Assembly: GCF_030271515.1 (NCBI RefSeq)
Contig: NZ_JASCXI010000001.1
Coordinates: 124,001 to 188,000 of the forward strand
DNA length: 64,000 bases
Reading direction: 5' to 3'
DNA from: Erythrobacter oryzae
GTDB lineage: Bacteria; Pseudomonadota; Alphaproteobacteria; Sphingomonadales; Sphingomonadaceae
Positions 37,902 to 47,514 of this stretch are shown piece after piece. Positions within the stretch are counted from its first letter, which is position 1, and the number at the start of each line of letters is the position of its first letter. The position numbers and the translations under genes were made by a program. The notes under the pieces were generated by a model, which worked only from the letters and a program-made list of their open reading frames with translations, was not told the origin of the DNA and made no database searches.

Positions 37902-39599
37902 TCAGACTTCTTCGACGACGTAGAGTCCCGGCGCGGCTTCCATCGGCGCATAGGTGGCATTGCCGAGGCTCGCGGGGGCCGGCTTCTTCTTGCCCGAGCG
38001 CTTCTGCACCCACTCCATCCACAGTGGCCACCAGCTGCCCGCGACCTCCTGCGTGCCCTGCAACCACTCGTCGGCGGTCTCGGGGAGCTTGCCCGGCTTT
38101 GCCTGCACGAAATACTTCGCCTTGGGGTTGCCCGGCGGGTTGAGGATCGCCTGCATGTGGCCGCTCTGCGAGAGCACGTAGGTCACGTCCTTCGATCCGA
38201 ACAGCTGGGTCGAACGATAGGTCGCCTTCCACGGCGTGATGTGATCGGTCACCCCGCCGAGGATGAAGAGGTCGGCGGTCACCTTGGAAAGGTCGACCTT
38301 GTGCCCGGCCATCTCGACCTCGCCCTTCTTGGTGAAGGCGAGGGTTTCGAACAGCGTGAGGAAGTCGCCCATCAGGCTCGAGGAGAGATTGGTCGCGTCG
38401 GCGTTCCAGAACAGCACGTCGAAGGCCGGCGGGTCCTGCCCCAGCAGGTAGTTGTTGATGACGTAGTTCCAGATGAGGTCGTTGGGCCGCAGCCACGCGA
38501 AGCCGCGGGCAAGGTCGTCGGCCTTGATCACGCCCTGCTTCATCGCGCGCTGGCGGGCGAGCTGCATCCCGTTCTCGCTGACCAGCGATCCGGCCTCGAT
38601 ATCGGTCGGCTTGGGGTGGAGCACGCAGACCATCAGCGTCAGCGAGCCGAGGATCGGGTTGTTGGTCGCGGCGAGCTTCGAGGCCAGCACCGAGGCGGTC
38701 TGCCCGCCCGAGCACCCGGCCGAGACGTTCACCTTCTTCGAGCCGGTGATCGAGGACACCACCTCCAGCGCCTTCTCGCAGGCCGCGATGTAATCGGCCA
38801 TGCCCCACTTGCCCTGTTCCTTGGTGGGATTGCGCCACGAGATGACGAAGGTCTGGATGCCGTTGTCGACCTGCCACTTGATCACCGACTTATCGGGCGA
38901 GAGGTCGTTGATGTACATCTTGTTGATCTGCGGCGGGACGGTCAGCTGAGGAATTTCATGCACTTCCTCGGTGGTCGGCGCATATTGCAGCAGTTCCATG
39001 ATCTCGTCGCGGTAGACCACGTTGCCCTTGGAGGTGGCGATGTTCTTGCCGATCTTGAAGGGCCGCTTGTCGACCTGGCTGACCATGCCCTTGTTGTGGA
39101 CGAGGTCGTTATAGGCGTTCTGCAGCCCCTTGATGAGGCTGAGGCCGCCCGAATTGATGATCTGCTTCTGCGCGGTCGGATTGCCGATCAGCGAGTTGGT
39201 GGGGGCAAGGCCATCGAGGATGATGTTGGCGATGAAGTTCGCCCGGTTACGCTCCAGTTCGTCGAGTTCCAGTTCCTCGAGCCAGTTCTTCATCCCCTTC
39301 TGCACCGCGAGGTAATATTGCGCGCCGGCGCGGAAGAAGGGGTTGTATTGCCACGCGGGGTCCATGAACCGCTTGTCCTTGGGATCGGGCGCGAGTTCGC
39401 TCTTGCCGGTCATGATCTTGACCATGTCCTGCGCCATCGCGGTGCCGTGGCGCAGGAAGCGCGAGGGGTCCGATGCAGTCTCGCGCAGCAGCAGCGCGAC
39501 CGCGCTGACGAAGTCCTCGCGCGCCACCCCGATCAGCGGCCCCAGGGCGTTGGTGGACTGGGCTGCCTCGTTCTCGAGCTTTACTTCGCGTCGTGCCAT
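37902..39599 (-). CDS. phaC: Polyhydroxyalkanoate synthase, class II-like
   Basis: A 565-residue PHA synthase. The lipase-box-like GCSGGQT holds the catalytic Cys at residue 296; the Asp is in LGGVTDHITPW and the His in SQSGHMQAILNPPGNP. Length and motifs match class II (medium-chain-length) synthases, which polymerise 3-hydroxyacyl-CoA into storage granules. GAGGGGA precedes the ATG. phaZ follows 115 nt later. No phasin or phaR gene lies in the window. Confidence 0.92.
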   Translation of the reverse strand: MARREVKLENEAAQSTNALGPLIGVAREDFVSAVALLLRETASDPSRFLRHGTAMAQDMVKIMTGKSELAPDPKDKRFMDPAWQYNPFFRAGAQYYLAVQKGMKNWLEELELDELERNRANFIANIILDGLAPTNSLIGNPTAQKQIINSGGLSLIKGLQNAYNDLVHNKGMVSQVDKRPFKIGKNIATSKGNVVYRDEIMELLQYAPTTEEVHEIPQLTVPPQINKMYINDLSPDKSVIKWQVDNGIQTFVISWRNPTKEQGKWGMADYIAACEKALEVVSSITGSKKVNVSAGCSGGQTASVLASKLAATNNPILGSLTLMVCVLHPKPTDIEAGSLVSENGMQLARQRAMKQGVIKADDLARGFAWLRPNDLIWNYVINNYLLGQDPPAFDVLFWNADATNLSSSLMGDFLTLFETLAFTKKGEVEMAGHKVDLSKVTADLFILGGVTDHITPWKATYRSTQLFGSKDVTYVLSQSGHMQAILNPPGNPKAKYFVQAKPGKLPETADEWLQGTQEVAGSWWPLWMEWVQKRSGKKKPAPASLGNATYAPMEAAPGLYVVEEV

Positions 39600-39670
39600 G
39601 AAATCCCCTCTGGTTCGACCCTGCGTGTGCCGCTTGATACGGCTTTGCGTTAACGCGGTCGTCGATTGGC

Positions 39671-39699
39671 AGAATGCAGCCTCGGGCCCCAAGTTGCAA
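39671..39699 (-). promoter_or_regulatory. Candidate phaC promoter
   Basis: On the minus strand TTGCAA (39699-39694), a 17-nt spacer and CATTCT (39676-39671) form a plausible sigma-70 promoter 72 nt before the phaC start codon. A TGC-rich repeat (CTTGCAGATGCTTGCAA) overlaps the -35, the sort of sequence bound by PhaR repressors in other alphaproteobacteria. Assignment to PhaR is speculative. Confidence 0.45.
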
Positions 39700-39801
39700 G
39701 CATCTGCAAGGGGCCGGCGCGCGCCAAACGGGGCGCATTGGTTCAAGAATTAAGTATCCCGATTAACGATTTTCTAGGCCATCCTGAGGCAAGGCAGGCC
39801 C

Positions 39802-42531
39802 ATGGCCGGGGAACCTTTCCGCAAACTCGTAACCGACAATCCACGCCCGCCCGTAGCGGGGCGCGATCTGCGCGCGGCCGCCAAGGCGCGGGCTGCCTCG
39901 GGCGAGGCAGACGTGGCCGAAAACCGCGCGCGCGGCGAGCGGCGCGGGGCCGAGCGGCTGCAGACCGAACGTGCGGGCGGCTTGCAGCAGGCGATCGACG
40001 AGCCCGCCAGCGAACAGAGCTTCTTCCTCCCCCGCCAGGCCGGCGGCATGACGCTGTTCCTCGTCGCCGCCTATGCGCTGGCGGCAGGCGTGTTCCAGGG
40101 CCTGCCCTCGACCACCACCATGACCTTCGCGCTGGCCTCGGCGACGCTGTTCGCCTGCGGATCGCTGTTCGCCGCGATCGAGCGCCGCTCCGAGGCCTTG
40201 AGCGTGGTCAGGCTCGGGATCGTCTTCATCGGCATCGTGCTGCCCATGGGCTGCGCGGGGCTAGCGCTGGCGCTGTGGGTGGGCGAGGGCCTGCCGTGGC
40301 AATGGGGGATTGCGACGCTCGTCTGCATCAACGCCGCCGCCGCCGCGCTGTTCGACATGCGCATCATCTCGCTGTTCTGCGCCAAGATCGCGAGCTGGAC
40401 CGGGTTTGCCGTGCTGGTGCCCGAAAACGTCACCTTTGCCGCGGTCTTCGCCGCCGCGCTGACTCTGTCGCTGATCGCCCGGCTCGAATGGAAGGCCGCG
40501 CAGAAGCGCCGCCTTGCCCGCGAGGCGCGCGAGCGGGTCGCGGCGCGCGCCGAGGACATCCTGCGCAGCTTCGAGGAAACCGGGCAGGGCTGGTTCTGGG
40601 AAACCGACCGCCGCGGCCTCATCACCTACATCTCCCCCAAGGCCGCGACCGTGCTCGGCAAGACCAGCGATCAGGTCGTCGGCTGCCCGCTGTCCGAAAT
40701 CGTCGATCCCACGCAAGGCGCCGCCGATGCCGAGCGCACGCTCGCCTTCCACCTCTCGGCGCGCTCGGCCTTCCATGACGTGGAAGTGCGCGCCGCGACC
40801 ACGGGCGACGAGCGCTGGTGGGCGCTTGCGGGCCGTCCGGTCTATGACAGCTACAAGAACTTCTGCGGCTTCCGCGGCCACGGCACCGACCTCACCGAGA
40901 AGCGCCGCTCCGAACAGCAGGTCTCGCGCCTTGCGCACTATGATTCGCTCACCGGTCTCGCCAACCGCGTGCAGATGAGCCAGGCGCTGGAGCAGATCCT
41001 CGCCGCCCCCAGCGGTCGCGAGCGCGCCTGCGCGGTGCTGATGCTCGATCTCGACCGTTTCAAGCACGTCAACGATACCCTCGGCCACCCGGCGGGCGAT
41101 GCGCTGCTCAAGCAGGTCGCCCAGCGGCTCGAGCGCGCGATCGACGGCCACGGTCGCTGCGGACGTCTGGGCGGCGACGAGTTCCAGGTGATCGTCCCCG
41201 GCCACCAGGACCGCCACACGCTCGGCCACATGGCGGCCGCGATCATCAACTCGCTCTCGCAGCCCTATTCGATCCAGGGCCAGAGCGTGGTGATCGGCGC
41301 CTCGGTCGGCATCGCGCTCGCGCCCGAGCACGGCTCGAACAGCGACGAGCTGATCCGCAACGTCGACCTTGCGCTCTATGCCGCCAAGGATGCCGGGCGC
41401 GGGGTCTACCGCTTCTATGCCGAGGATCTCCACGCCGCGGCCGAAGAGCGCGCCGAGCTCGAACAGGACCTGCGCGAGGCGATCGCCAAGGGCGAGCTCC
41501 AGCTCTACTACCAGCCGGTCGTCTATGCCGCGAACGAGAAGATCGTCGGCTTCGAGGCGCTGATGCGCTGGAACCACCCCAAGCGCGGGTGGATCAGCCC
41601 GGCCAAGTTCGTCCCCATCGCCGAGGATGCGGGCCTCATCGACCGCATCGGCCAATGGGCGCTGCGCACGGCCTGCGCCGACCTGGCCCGCTGGCCGCGC
41701 TCGATCCGATGCGCGGTCAACGTTTCGGCGCTGCAATTCGCCAACCCCGACCTGCCGACCATCGTCGCCAATGCGCTCGCCCACAGCGGCGTCGCGCCCT
41801 CGCGGCTCGAGCTGGAAATCACCGAGAGCGTGTTCCTCAACGACAGTTCGGGCACGGATGCGATGTTCAAGGCGCTGAAGCGGGTCGGCGTGCGCCTCGC
41901 GCTCGACGATTTCGGCACGGGCTATTCCTCGCTCGGCTATCTGAAGAAGGCGCCCTTCGACAAGATCAAGATCGACCGCAGCTTCGTGCAGGGCGCCACC
42001 GAAGAGGGCAGCCGCAACGGCGCGATCATCGCCTCGATCACCAGCCTCGCCGAAGCGCTGCACATGGACACCACGGCAGAGGGCGTGGAGACGCTGGACG
42101 AGCTCGAACTGGTGCGCCTGCTCGGGTGCAGCCACGTTCAGGGCTATATCTACTACAAGCCGATGAACGCTGCGGACGCGACCGCGCTGGTCTCGGGCGA
42201 TCTGGTGGCGCAGGCCGACGGGCCGCAATGCGCCCGCGCCCCGCGCCAGAACCTGCTGCGCAAGGTGATCGTGGTCTACAGCGGCAACCGCCTCAATGCG
42301 ACGCTGCGCAACATCTCCGAAAGCGGGGCGATGATCGAAGGCCTGTGGAACATGCCCGTGGGCACGGCAATGCGGGTCGAATTCTCCGCCGACAAGACCG
42401 TCACCGCACAGGTCCGCTGGTCGCGCGAGAACCGCGTCGGGATCGAATTCCACCAGCCTCTGCGCCGCCGCGCCGACGGCACCTTCGCCGTTCTCAAGGG
42501 CGCGCCGGGACAGGCCGCCGCGGCCTGGTAG
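39802..42531 (+). CDS. Membrane PAS-GGDEF-EAL-PilZ cyclic-di-GMP protein
   Basis: A 909-residue signalling protein. Hydrophobic segments lie between about residues 83 and 228, then PAS (about 252-368), GGDEF (motif at 457-461) and EAL (E585-A-L), with intact DDFG at 702 and AEGVE at 759-763, so the phosphodiesterase half looks active. The GGDEF lacks the RxxD inhibitory site. A C-terminal PilZ domain (about 812-890) has NISESG but only an R-x4-R variant of the RxxxR motif. It would both sense and turn over c-di-GMP. It is in tandem with a shorter paralogue downstream. Confidence 0.92.
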   Translation: MAGEPFRKLVTDNPRPPVAGRDLRAAAKARAASGEADVAENRARGERRGAERLQTERAGGLQQAIDEPASEQSFFLPRQAGGMTLFLVAAYALAAGVFQGLPSTTTMTFALASATLFACGSLFAAIERRSEALSVVRLGIVFIGIVLPMGCAGLALALWVGEGLPWQWGIATLVCINAAAAALFDMRIISLFCAKIASWTGFAVLVPENVTFAAVFAAALTLSLIARLEWKAAQKRRLAREARERVAARAEDILRSFEETGQGWFWETDRRGLITYISPKAATVLGKTSDQVVGCPLSEIVDPTQGAADAERTLAFHLSARSAFHDVEVRAATTGDERWWALAGRPVYDSYKNFCGFRGHGTDLTEKRRSEQQVSRLAHYDSLTGLANRVQMSQALEQILAAPSGRERACAVLMLDLDRFKHVNDTLGHPAGDALLKQVAQRLERAIDGHGRCGRLGGDEFQVIVPGHQDRHTLGHMAAAIINSLSQPYSIQGQSVVIGASVGIALAPEHGSNSDELIRNVDLALYAAKDAGRGVYRFYAEDLHAAAEERAELEQDLREAIAKGELQLYYQPVVYAANEKIVGFEALMRWNHPKRGWISPAKFVPIAEDAGLIDRIGQWALRTACADLARWPRSIRCAVNVSALQFANPDLPTIVANALAHSGVAPSRLELEITESVFLNDSSGTDAMFKALKRVGVRLALDDFGTGYSSLGYLKKAPFDKIKIDRSFVQGATEEGSRNGAIIASITSLAEALHMDTTAEGVETLDELELVRLLGCSHVQGYIYYKPMNAADATALVSGDLVAQADGPQCARAPRQNLLRKVIVVYSGNRLNATLRNISESGAMIEGLWNMPVGTAMRVEFSADKTVTAQVRWSRENRVGIEFHQPLRRRADGTFAVLKGAPGQAAAAW

Positions 42532-42651
42532 GCGGGGCTCTTCGGCAGGCGCATTAGGCCAAAAGTAACCATCGGACTTTAGAACTGGCAAACACACTCC
42601 GGCGGCAGGTCTCCCCCTTGCGCGCCCGAGGTCTGGAGGTTTGCCCGCGAG

Positions 42652-44820
42652 ATGTCCCTGAAGGGTCTCTTGTCATCCCGCAGCGGTCGAGGCGGATCGC
42701 GTGGCCCGGTATCGGCGCTGTCCGATGGCGAGCGCCTCGCCATGCTCGACGATCTCGAGCAATCGGGGCTGGGCTGGTTCTGGGCGAGCGATGCGGCCGG
42801 CAACCTCACCTATCTCTCCGCCGCCATCGCCGCGCGGCTCGACCTGCCGCTCGACGCGCTGATCGGCCAGCCGCTCGCGGCGATCTTCACCGCGGCCGAA
42901 AGCGACGGGCGGGGCAAGACGCTCTCGCTGATGCTCGGCGCGCACAAGGCCTTTGCGGGCATGGCGGTGCGCGCGACGCGGCGGCCCCAAGGCGCCGTGC
43001 TGCGCCTGTCCGGTCAGCCGATCATGAGCCTGACCGGCAAGTTCCAGGGCTTCCGCGGCACCGGGGCTGACATCACCGAGGAATATACCCGCGAGGAGGA
43101 AACCGCCCGCCTCGCGCGGTTCGATTCGCTCACCGGCCTCAGCAACCGCCACCGCATGGCGAGCCACATCGAGGCGACGCTCACCGCCTTCAAGGCCGCG
43201 CGCCGCAACTGCGCGGTGATGATGATCGATTGCGACCGCTTCAAGCATGTCAACGACACGCTCGGCCATGCGGCGGGTGACGAGCTGCTCAAGCAGGTGG
43301 CAAGCCGTCTGACCCGCGCGATCGACCGCGAATGCGAGATCGGTCGGCTGGGTGGCGACGAGTTCCAGGTGCTGCTCCCCGATATCGACGACCGCGGCGA
43401 GCTGGCCGAGCTGGCGGCCAAGATCATCGCCATGCTGCGCCAGCCCTACAGTCTCGAGGAGGGCCGCTGCGTGATCGGCGCCTCGGTCGGGATCGCGATC
43501 GCCCCGCATGACGGCATGACCCGCGAGGACATCGTGCGAGCGGCCGACCTTGCGCTCTACGCCGCCAAGAACGGCGGGCGCGCGCAGTACCGCTTCTTCT
43601 CGGGCGAGCTCGAGAACGAGACGATCTTCCGCCGCCGGCTGGAGCAGGACCTCGGCACGGCGCTGCGCGAGGAGCAGCTGTTCCTGCGCTTTGAGCCCAT
43701 CGTCGAGGCGAGCGGCGGCACGGTCGCCTCGCTCGAGGCGCATGTGTGCTGGAACCACTCCGCGCGCGGCGTGATCGACGAGGAGGAATTCGCGCAGATC
43801 ATCGAGGGCTCGGCGCTGACCGCCGATGTCGGCCGCTGGGCGGTGCGCGCGGCCTGCGCCGCGGCGGCCGACTGGCCCGAGAGCGTGCGGCTGGCGGTCA
43901 ATGTCCCCGTGCCGCTGCTGCTCGCCGACGATTTCGTGGCGCTGGTCGGCGAGGCGCTGGATGGCGCAGGCCTCGCGCCCGGACGGCTCGAGCTCGAGAT
44001 CAGCGAGGCGGTGTTCTTCGGCGATGCGAGCGTGGTCGACCGCACGCTCGCCGCGCTGTTCCGGCTCGGGGTGCGGCTGACGCTGGACGAGTTCGGCAGC
44101 GGCTATTCCTCGCTCGCGTACCTGCGCCGCGCGCCTTTCGATGCGATCAAGATCGACCAGAAGCTGGTCGCCGAGGCCGAGCGCCACGATGCGCGCGAGA
44201 TGGGCCTTGTGCGCGCGATCGTCGCGCTGGCAGGCGCGCTGCAGATGGACACGATGGCGGGCGGGATCGAGAGCGCGGGACTACTCGCGGCGCTCACCGA
44301 ATGCGGCTTGCGTTATCTCCAGGGCCCGATCTTCAGCGAACCGGCCGAAGCCGAAGCGGTGATCGCCGAGATGGCAGGCGGCAGCTGGAAGATCGACCCG
44401 GGCTCCGAACGCACCCGCCGCGCACGCCGCCGCACGGTGTTCCGCAAGATCCAGGTGATCCACGACGACTACGCCTACGAGGTGACGCTGCGCAACCTCT
44501 CCAAGTCGGGCGCGCTGATCGAGGGGTTGGCGAATGTGCCCAAGGGCACGCAATTCGTGGTCGACCTCGGCGGCGGCCAGCTCGCGGTGGCGACAGTGAC
44601 GCGCTCCAACGGCGACGTGCAGGGGCTGGAGTTCGAGCAGTCGCTGATCGAGGACGGCTCGGGCGGCCTGTGCACCCGCAACCGCGTCTCGCCCTACGCA
44701 CTCGCCGCAGCCGGCGCCCCGCTCGCGCCGCTTGCCCCGGGCAAGTTCATGGGGCTGGCACAGGGCTCGGCCGTGCCCAAGTTCGGCTACGCGCTTCCCC
44801 TGCGCGGCGAGGCGGTCTGA
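42652..44820 (+). CDS. Cytoplasmic PAS-GGDEF-degenerate EAL-PilZ protein
   Basis: A 722-residue paralogue of the upstream protein but without the membrane region. PAS (about 28-145), GGDEF (234-238, intact) and an EAL-fold domain in which the signature reads E362-A-H, the metal-binding DDF has become D479-E-F, and AEGVE has become A536-G-G-I-E, losing the catalytic glutamate. The usual YQP reads FEP. A C-terminal PilZ domain keeps RxxxR (RTVFR) and NLSKSG. It is therefore probably a diguanylate cyclase or a c-di-GMP receptor, not a phosphodiesterase. Confidence 0.9.
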   Translation: MSLKGLLSSRSGRGGSRGPVSALSDGERLAMLDDLEQSGLGWFWASDAAGNLTYLSAAIAARLDLPLDALIGQPLAAIFTAAESDGRGKTLSLMLGAHKAFAGMAVRATRRPQGAVLRLSGQPIMSLTGKFQGFRGTGADITEEYTREEETARLARFDSLTGLSNRHRMASHIEATLTAFKAARRNCAVMMIDCDRFKHVNDTLGHAAGDELLKQVASRLTRAIDRECEIGRLGGDEFQVLLPDIDDRGELAELAAKIIAMLRQPYSLEEGRCVIGASVGIAIAPHDGMTREDIVRAADLALYAAKNGGRAQYRFFSGELENETIFRRRLEQDLGTALREEQLFLRFEPIVEASGGTVASLEAHVCWNHSARGVIDEEEFAQIIEGSALTADVGRWAVRAACAAAADWPESVRLAVNVPVPLLLADDFVALVGEALDGAGLAPGRLELEISEAVFFGDASVVDRTLAALFRLGVRLTLDEFGSGYSSLAYLRRAPFDAIKIDQKLVAEAERHDAREMGLVRAIVALAGALQMDTMAGGIESAGLLAALTECGLRYLQGPIFSEPAEAEAVIAEMAGGSWKIDPGSERTRRARRRTVFRKIQVIHDDYAYEVTLRNLSKSGALIEGLANVPKGTQFVVDLGGGQLAVATVTRSNGDVQGLEFEQSLIEDGSGGLCTRNRVSPYALAAAGAPLAPLAPGKFMGLAQGSAVPKFGYALPLRGEAV

Positions 44821-44886
44821 GGCCCTTGGGGCAGTTGCGTTTTTGGCGAATGACAAGGCGGTGACCGGGCGCTACATCGCGCGGCG

Positions 44887-46704
44887 ATGACTGACCTCTC
44901 CCATATCCGCAATTTCTCCATCATCGCGCACATCGACCATGGCAAGTCGACGCTGGCTGACCGGCTGATCCAATTCACCGGGGGCCTCACCGCGCGCGAG
45001 ATGTCCGAGCAAGTCCTTGATAACATGGACATCGAGAAGGAGCGCGGCATCACCATCAAGGCGCAGACCGTGCGCCTCAACTACACCGCCAAGAACGGCG
45101 AAACTTACCAGCTCAACCTGATGGACACCCCCGGCCACGTCGACTTCGCCTACGAGGTCTCGCGCAGCCTCGCCGCCTGCGAGGGCGCGCTGCTCGTCGT
45201 CGACGCCGCGCAGGGGGTCGAGGCCCAGACCCTCGCCAACGTCTACCAGTCGATCGAGCACGATCACGAAATCGTCCCCGTCATCAACAAGATCGACCTC
45301 CCCGCCGCCGAGCCCGACAAGGTCCGCGCCGAGATCGAGGACATCATCGGATTGGACGCCTCCGAGGCCGTCCTCGCCTCCGCCAAGTCGGGCATCGGCA
45401 TCGAGGAAGTGCTCGAAGCCGTCGTCGCCAAGATCCCGGCCCCCAAGGGCACCACCGAAGCCCCGCTCAAGGCCAGCCTCGTCGACTCCTGGTACGACCC
45501 CTATCTCGGCGTCGTCATCCTCGTGCGCGTGATCGACGGCAAGCTCACCAAGGGCCTCCAGATCAAGTTCATGCAGGGCGGCACCCAGCACCTCGTCGAC
45601 CGCGTCGGCTGCTTCACCCCCAAGCGCACCGACCTTGCCGAGCTCGGGCCCGGCGAGATCGGCTTCATCACCGCGCAGATCAAGGAAGTCGAACAGGCCC
45701 GCGTCGGCGACACCATCACCACGGTCAAGGGCGGGGCGACCGAGGCGCTGCCGGGCTACAAGGAAGTCCAGCCCGTGGTCTTCTGCGGCCTCTTCCCGGT
45801 CGACGCTGCCGACTTCGAGAAGCTGCGCGAAAGCATCGCCAAGCTGCGCCTCAACGATGCGAGCTTCTCCTTCGAGATGGAGTCCTCCGCGGCGCTGGGC
45901 TTCGGCTTCCGCTGCGGCTTCCTCGGCCTCCTCCACCTCGAGATCATCCAGGAACGCCTCAGCCGCGAATACGACCTCGACCTCATCACCACCGCGCCCA
46001 GCGTCGTCTACCGCATCCACCTCGGCCATTCGAAGACCGAGGACGCCAAGACCATCGACATCCACAACCCCGCCGACTGGCCCGACACCAACCGCATCGA
46101 GTCGATCGAGGAGCCGTGGATCAAGGCGGTGATCTACACCCCCGACGAATACCTCGGCGCGATCCTCAAACTGTGCCAGGACCGCCGCGGCATCCAGACC
46201 GAACTCACCTATGTCGGCGGCCGCGCGCAGGTGAGCTACGAGCTGCCATTGAACGAAGTGGTGTTCGACTTCTACGACCGCCTGAAGTCGATCTCGCGCG
46301 GCTACGCCAGCTTCGACTACGAGCAGATCGGCACCCGCGAGGGCGACCTCGTGAAGATGAATATTCTTGTAAATAACGAGCCCGTGGATGCCTTGTCGTT
46401 GATCGTCCACCGTGCGAACGCAGAGGAGCGGGGACGCGGCATGTGCGAACGCCTCAAGGACCTCATCCCCCGCCACCTGTTCAAGATCCCGATCCAGGCC
46501 GCGATCGGCGGCAAGGTGATCGCCCGCGAGACCATCGCCGCCCTGCGCAAGGACGTGACCGCCAAGTGCTATGGCGGGGACATTACCCGGAAGAAGAAGC
46601 TGCTCGAGAAGCAGAAGAAGGGGAAGGCGCGGATGCGGGAGTATGGCAACGTCAGTATTCCTCAGGAAGCCTTTATCGCTGCTCTCAGAATGGGTGAGGA
46701 GTGA
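44887..46704 (+). CDS. lepA: Elongation factor 4 (LepA)
   Basis: A 605-residue translational GTPase starting [22 protein letters not shown] (P-loop near 15-22), with [16 protein letters not shown] (G3), [11 protein letters not shown] (G4) and the unique C-terminal domain ending [26 protein letters not shown] in parts. LepA back-translocates or remodels stalled ribosomes. Length is normal. The gene is followed by two REP-like hairpins and then the Thoeris-like island. Confidence 0.97.
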   Translation: MTDLSHIRNFSIIAHIDHGKSTLADRLIQFTGGLTAREMSEQVLDNMDIEKERGITIKAQTVRLNYTAKNGETYQLNLMDTPGHVDFAYEVSRSLAACEGALLVVDAAQGVEAQTLANVYQSIEHDHEIVPVINKIDLPAAEPDKVRAEIEDIIGLDASEAVLASAKSGIGIEEVLEAVVAKIPAPKGTTEAPLKASLVDSWYDPYLGVVILVRVIDGKLTKGLQIKFMQGGTQHLVDRVGCFTPKRTDLAELGPGEIGFITAQIKEVEQARVGDTITTVKGGATEALPGYKEVQPVVFCGLFPVDAADFEKLRESIAKLRLNDASFSFEMESSAALGFGFRCGFLGLLHLEIIQERLSREYDLDLITTAPSVVYRIHLGHSKTEDAKTIDIHNPADWPDTNRIESIEEPWIKAVIYTPDEYLGAILKLCQDRRGIQTELTYVGGRAQVSYELPLNEVVFDFYDRLKSISRGYASFDYEQIGTREGDLVKMNILVNNEPVDALSLIVHRANAEERGRGMCERLKDLIPRHLFKIPIQAAIGGKVIARETIAALRKDVTAKCYGGDITRKKKLLEKQKKGKARMREYGNVSIPQEAFIAALRMGEE

Positions 46705-46710
46705 CTTTCA

Positions 46711-46806
46711 CCCCTCCCGCTTGCGGGAGGGGCAGGGGGTGGGCCTGTCCTAAAGTGGCTCGCTGCGCTCGCTCCCACCCCTAACCCCTCCCGCAAGCGG
46801 GAGGGG
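46711..46806 (+). repeat. Pair of REP-like hairpins (inverted) after lepA
   Basis: Two 22-nt hairpins, cccctcccgc-tt-gcgggagggg (46711-46732) and cccctcccgc-aa-gcgggagggg (46785-46806), face each other with G-rich tails (aGGGGGTGGG) and C-rich tails (CCCACCCC) between them. The layout equals a tail-to-tail REP pair (BIME-like). The first hairpin, 7 nt from the lepA stop, may also act as a terminator. Related pairs occur at 60186-60273 and 60654-60750 and near 48690. Confidence 0.75.
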
Positions 46807-46867
46807 GATCAAACTAGAAGCAAGAGAGTGTACTCTAGGCTGCGGGCGGCTGCGGGTTAGGCCATTT

Positions 46868-46895
46868 GGAAGCGAAGCTGGCCGAAGGCCACCTC
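46868..46895 (-). repeat. Left copy of a 28-bp inverted repeat flanking the Thoeris-like island
   Basis: This stretch is the exact reverse complement of 48526-48553 over 28 nt, and similarity continues for some 12 nt more into the island after an 11-nt length difference. The two copies enclose both low-GC genes. Confidence 0.85.
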
Positions 46896-46962
46896 GTGGC
46901 CGCGGCTGATCCTTTTTGGTAGAGGCGGCGTCATGTGCGGCTTAGAGATGGACAATAAGGCC

Positions 46963-47514
46963 TCATAGGAGCCCGAATTGCCGATAAGCATTGTCGTCGT
47001 AGTAACCCAGTCCTCCGCCATTAGGAAGGTTATTTGGGCCAAATTGTGCCATCGCCGCATCTAGTGCCTTTCTGTTGAAAGGGATATGTATGACACTTGC
47101 GGTGCCGTTTTCGATCCTTTCTTTCAGCGCGGCGGGCCAAAGCTGAGACAAGGCTTTTGGGTTCCTTATTACACCTTCGCCAGGATACGTTGCAATGATT
47201 GGAATTTTACAATTATCCACTGCATAAGAAATCTCATACGGAACGAAGTCTCTATCATTCTTTGTTGTCGATCCGACAATAAGAACCATATTCTTTGAAG
47301 AGTCTAGTCGAGCTCTGAGGCTTCTTTTTACTGTCTCTGCTCGACTTGTATCCCTAACTGCTGCCACCTTTTCGTGACTATTTACGAACTTAAACTCAAT
47401 TTCGTCGTTCTCATGCCACGCCTTTAGCATTCGATAGTATCTTATGTCTGATGCTGTGGGGTCTGTTTTCCCCTCGGCGTGGAAAGCGATGTAGGTGCCG
47501 TTTCGATAAACCAT
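46963..47514 (-). CDS. thsB: TIR-like domain protein, probable Thoeris ThsB
   Basis: A 183-residue protein matching the DUF1863/ThsB TIR-like family: NGTYIAFHAEG at the N-terminus, FVNSHEKVAAVRD, RLDSSKNMVLIVGSTTKND, and FVPYEISYAVD holding the putative catalytic glutamate E94. In Thoeris systems the TIR protein senses infection and uses NAD to make a nucleotide signal. Its ATG overlaps the stop of the upstream macro gene by 1 nt (TAATG), so the two are co-translated. GC is lower than in the surroundings. The Thoeris label rests on the gene pair and the motifs. Confidence 0.78.
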   Translation of the reverse strand: MVYRNGTYIAFHAEGKTDPTASDIRYYRMLKAWHENDEIEFKFVNSHEKVAAVRDTSRAETVKRSLRARLDSSKNMVLIVGSTTKNDRDFVPYEISYAVDNCKIPIIATYPGEGVIRNPKALSQLWPAALKERIENGTASVIHIPFNRKALDAAMAQFGPNNLPNGGGLGYYDDNAYRQFGLL

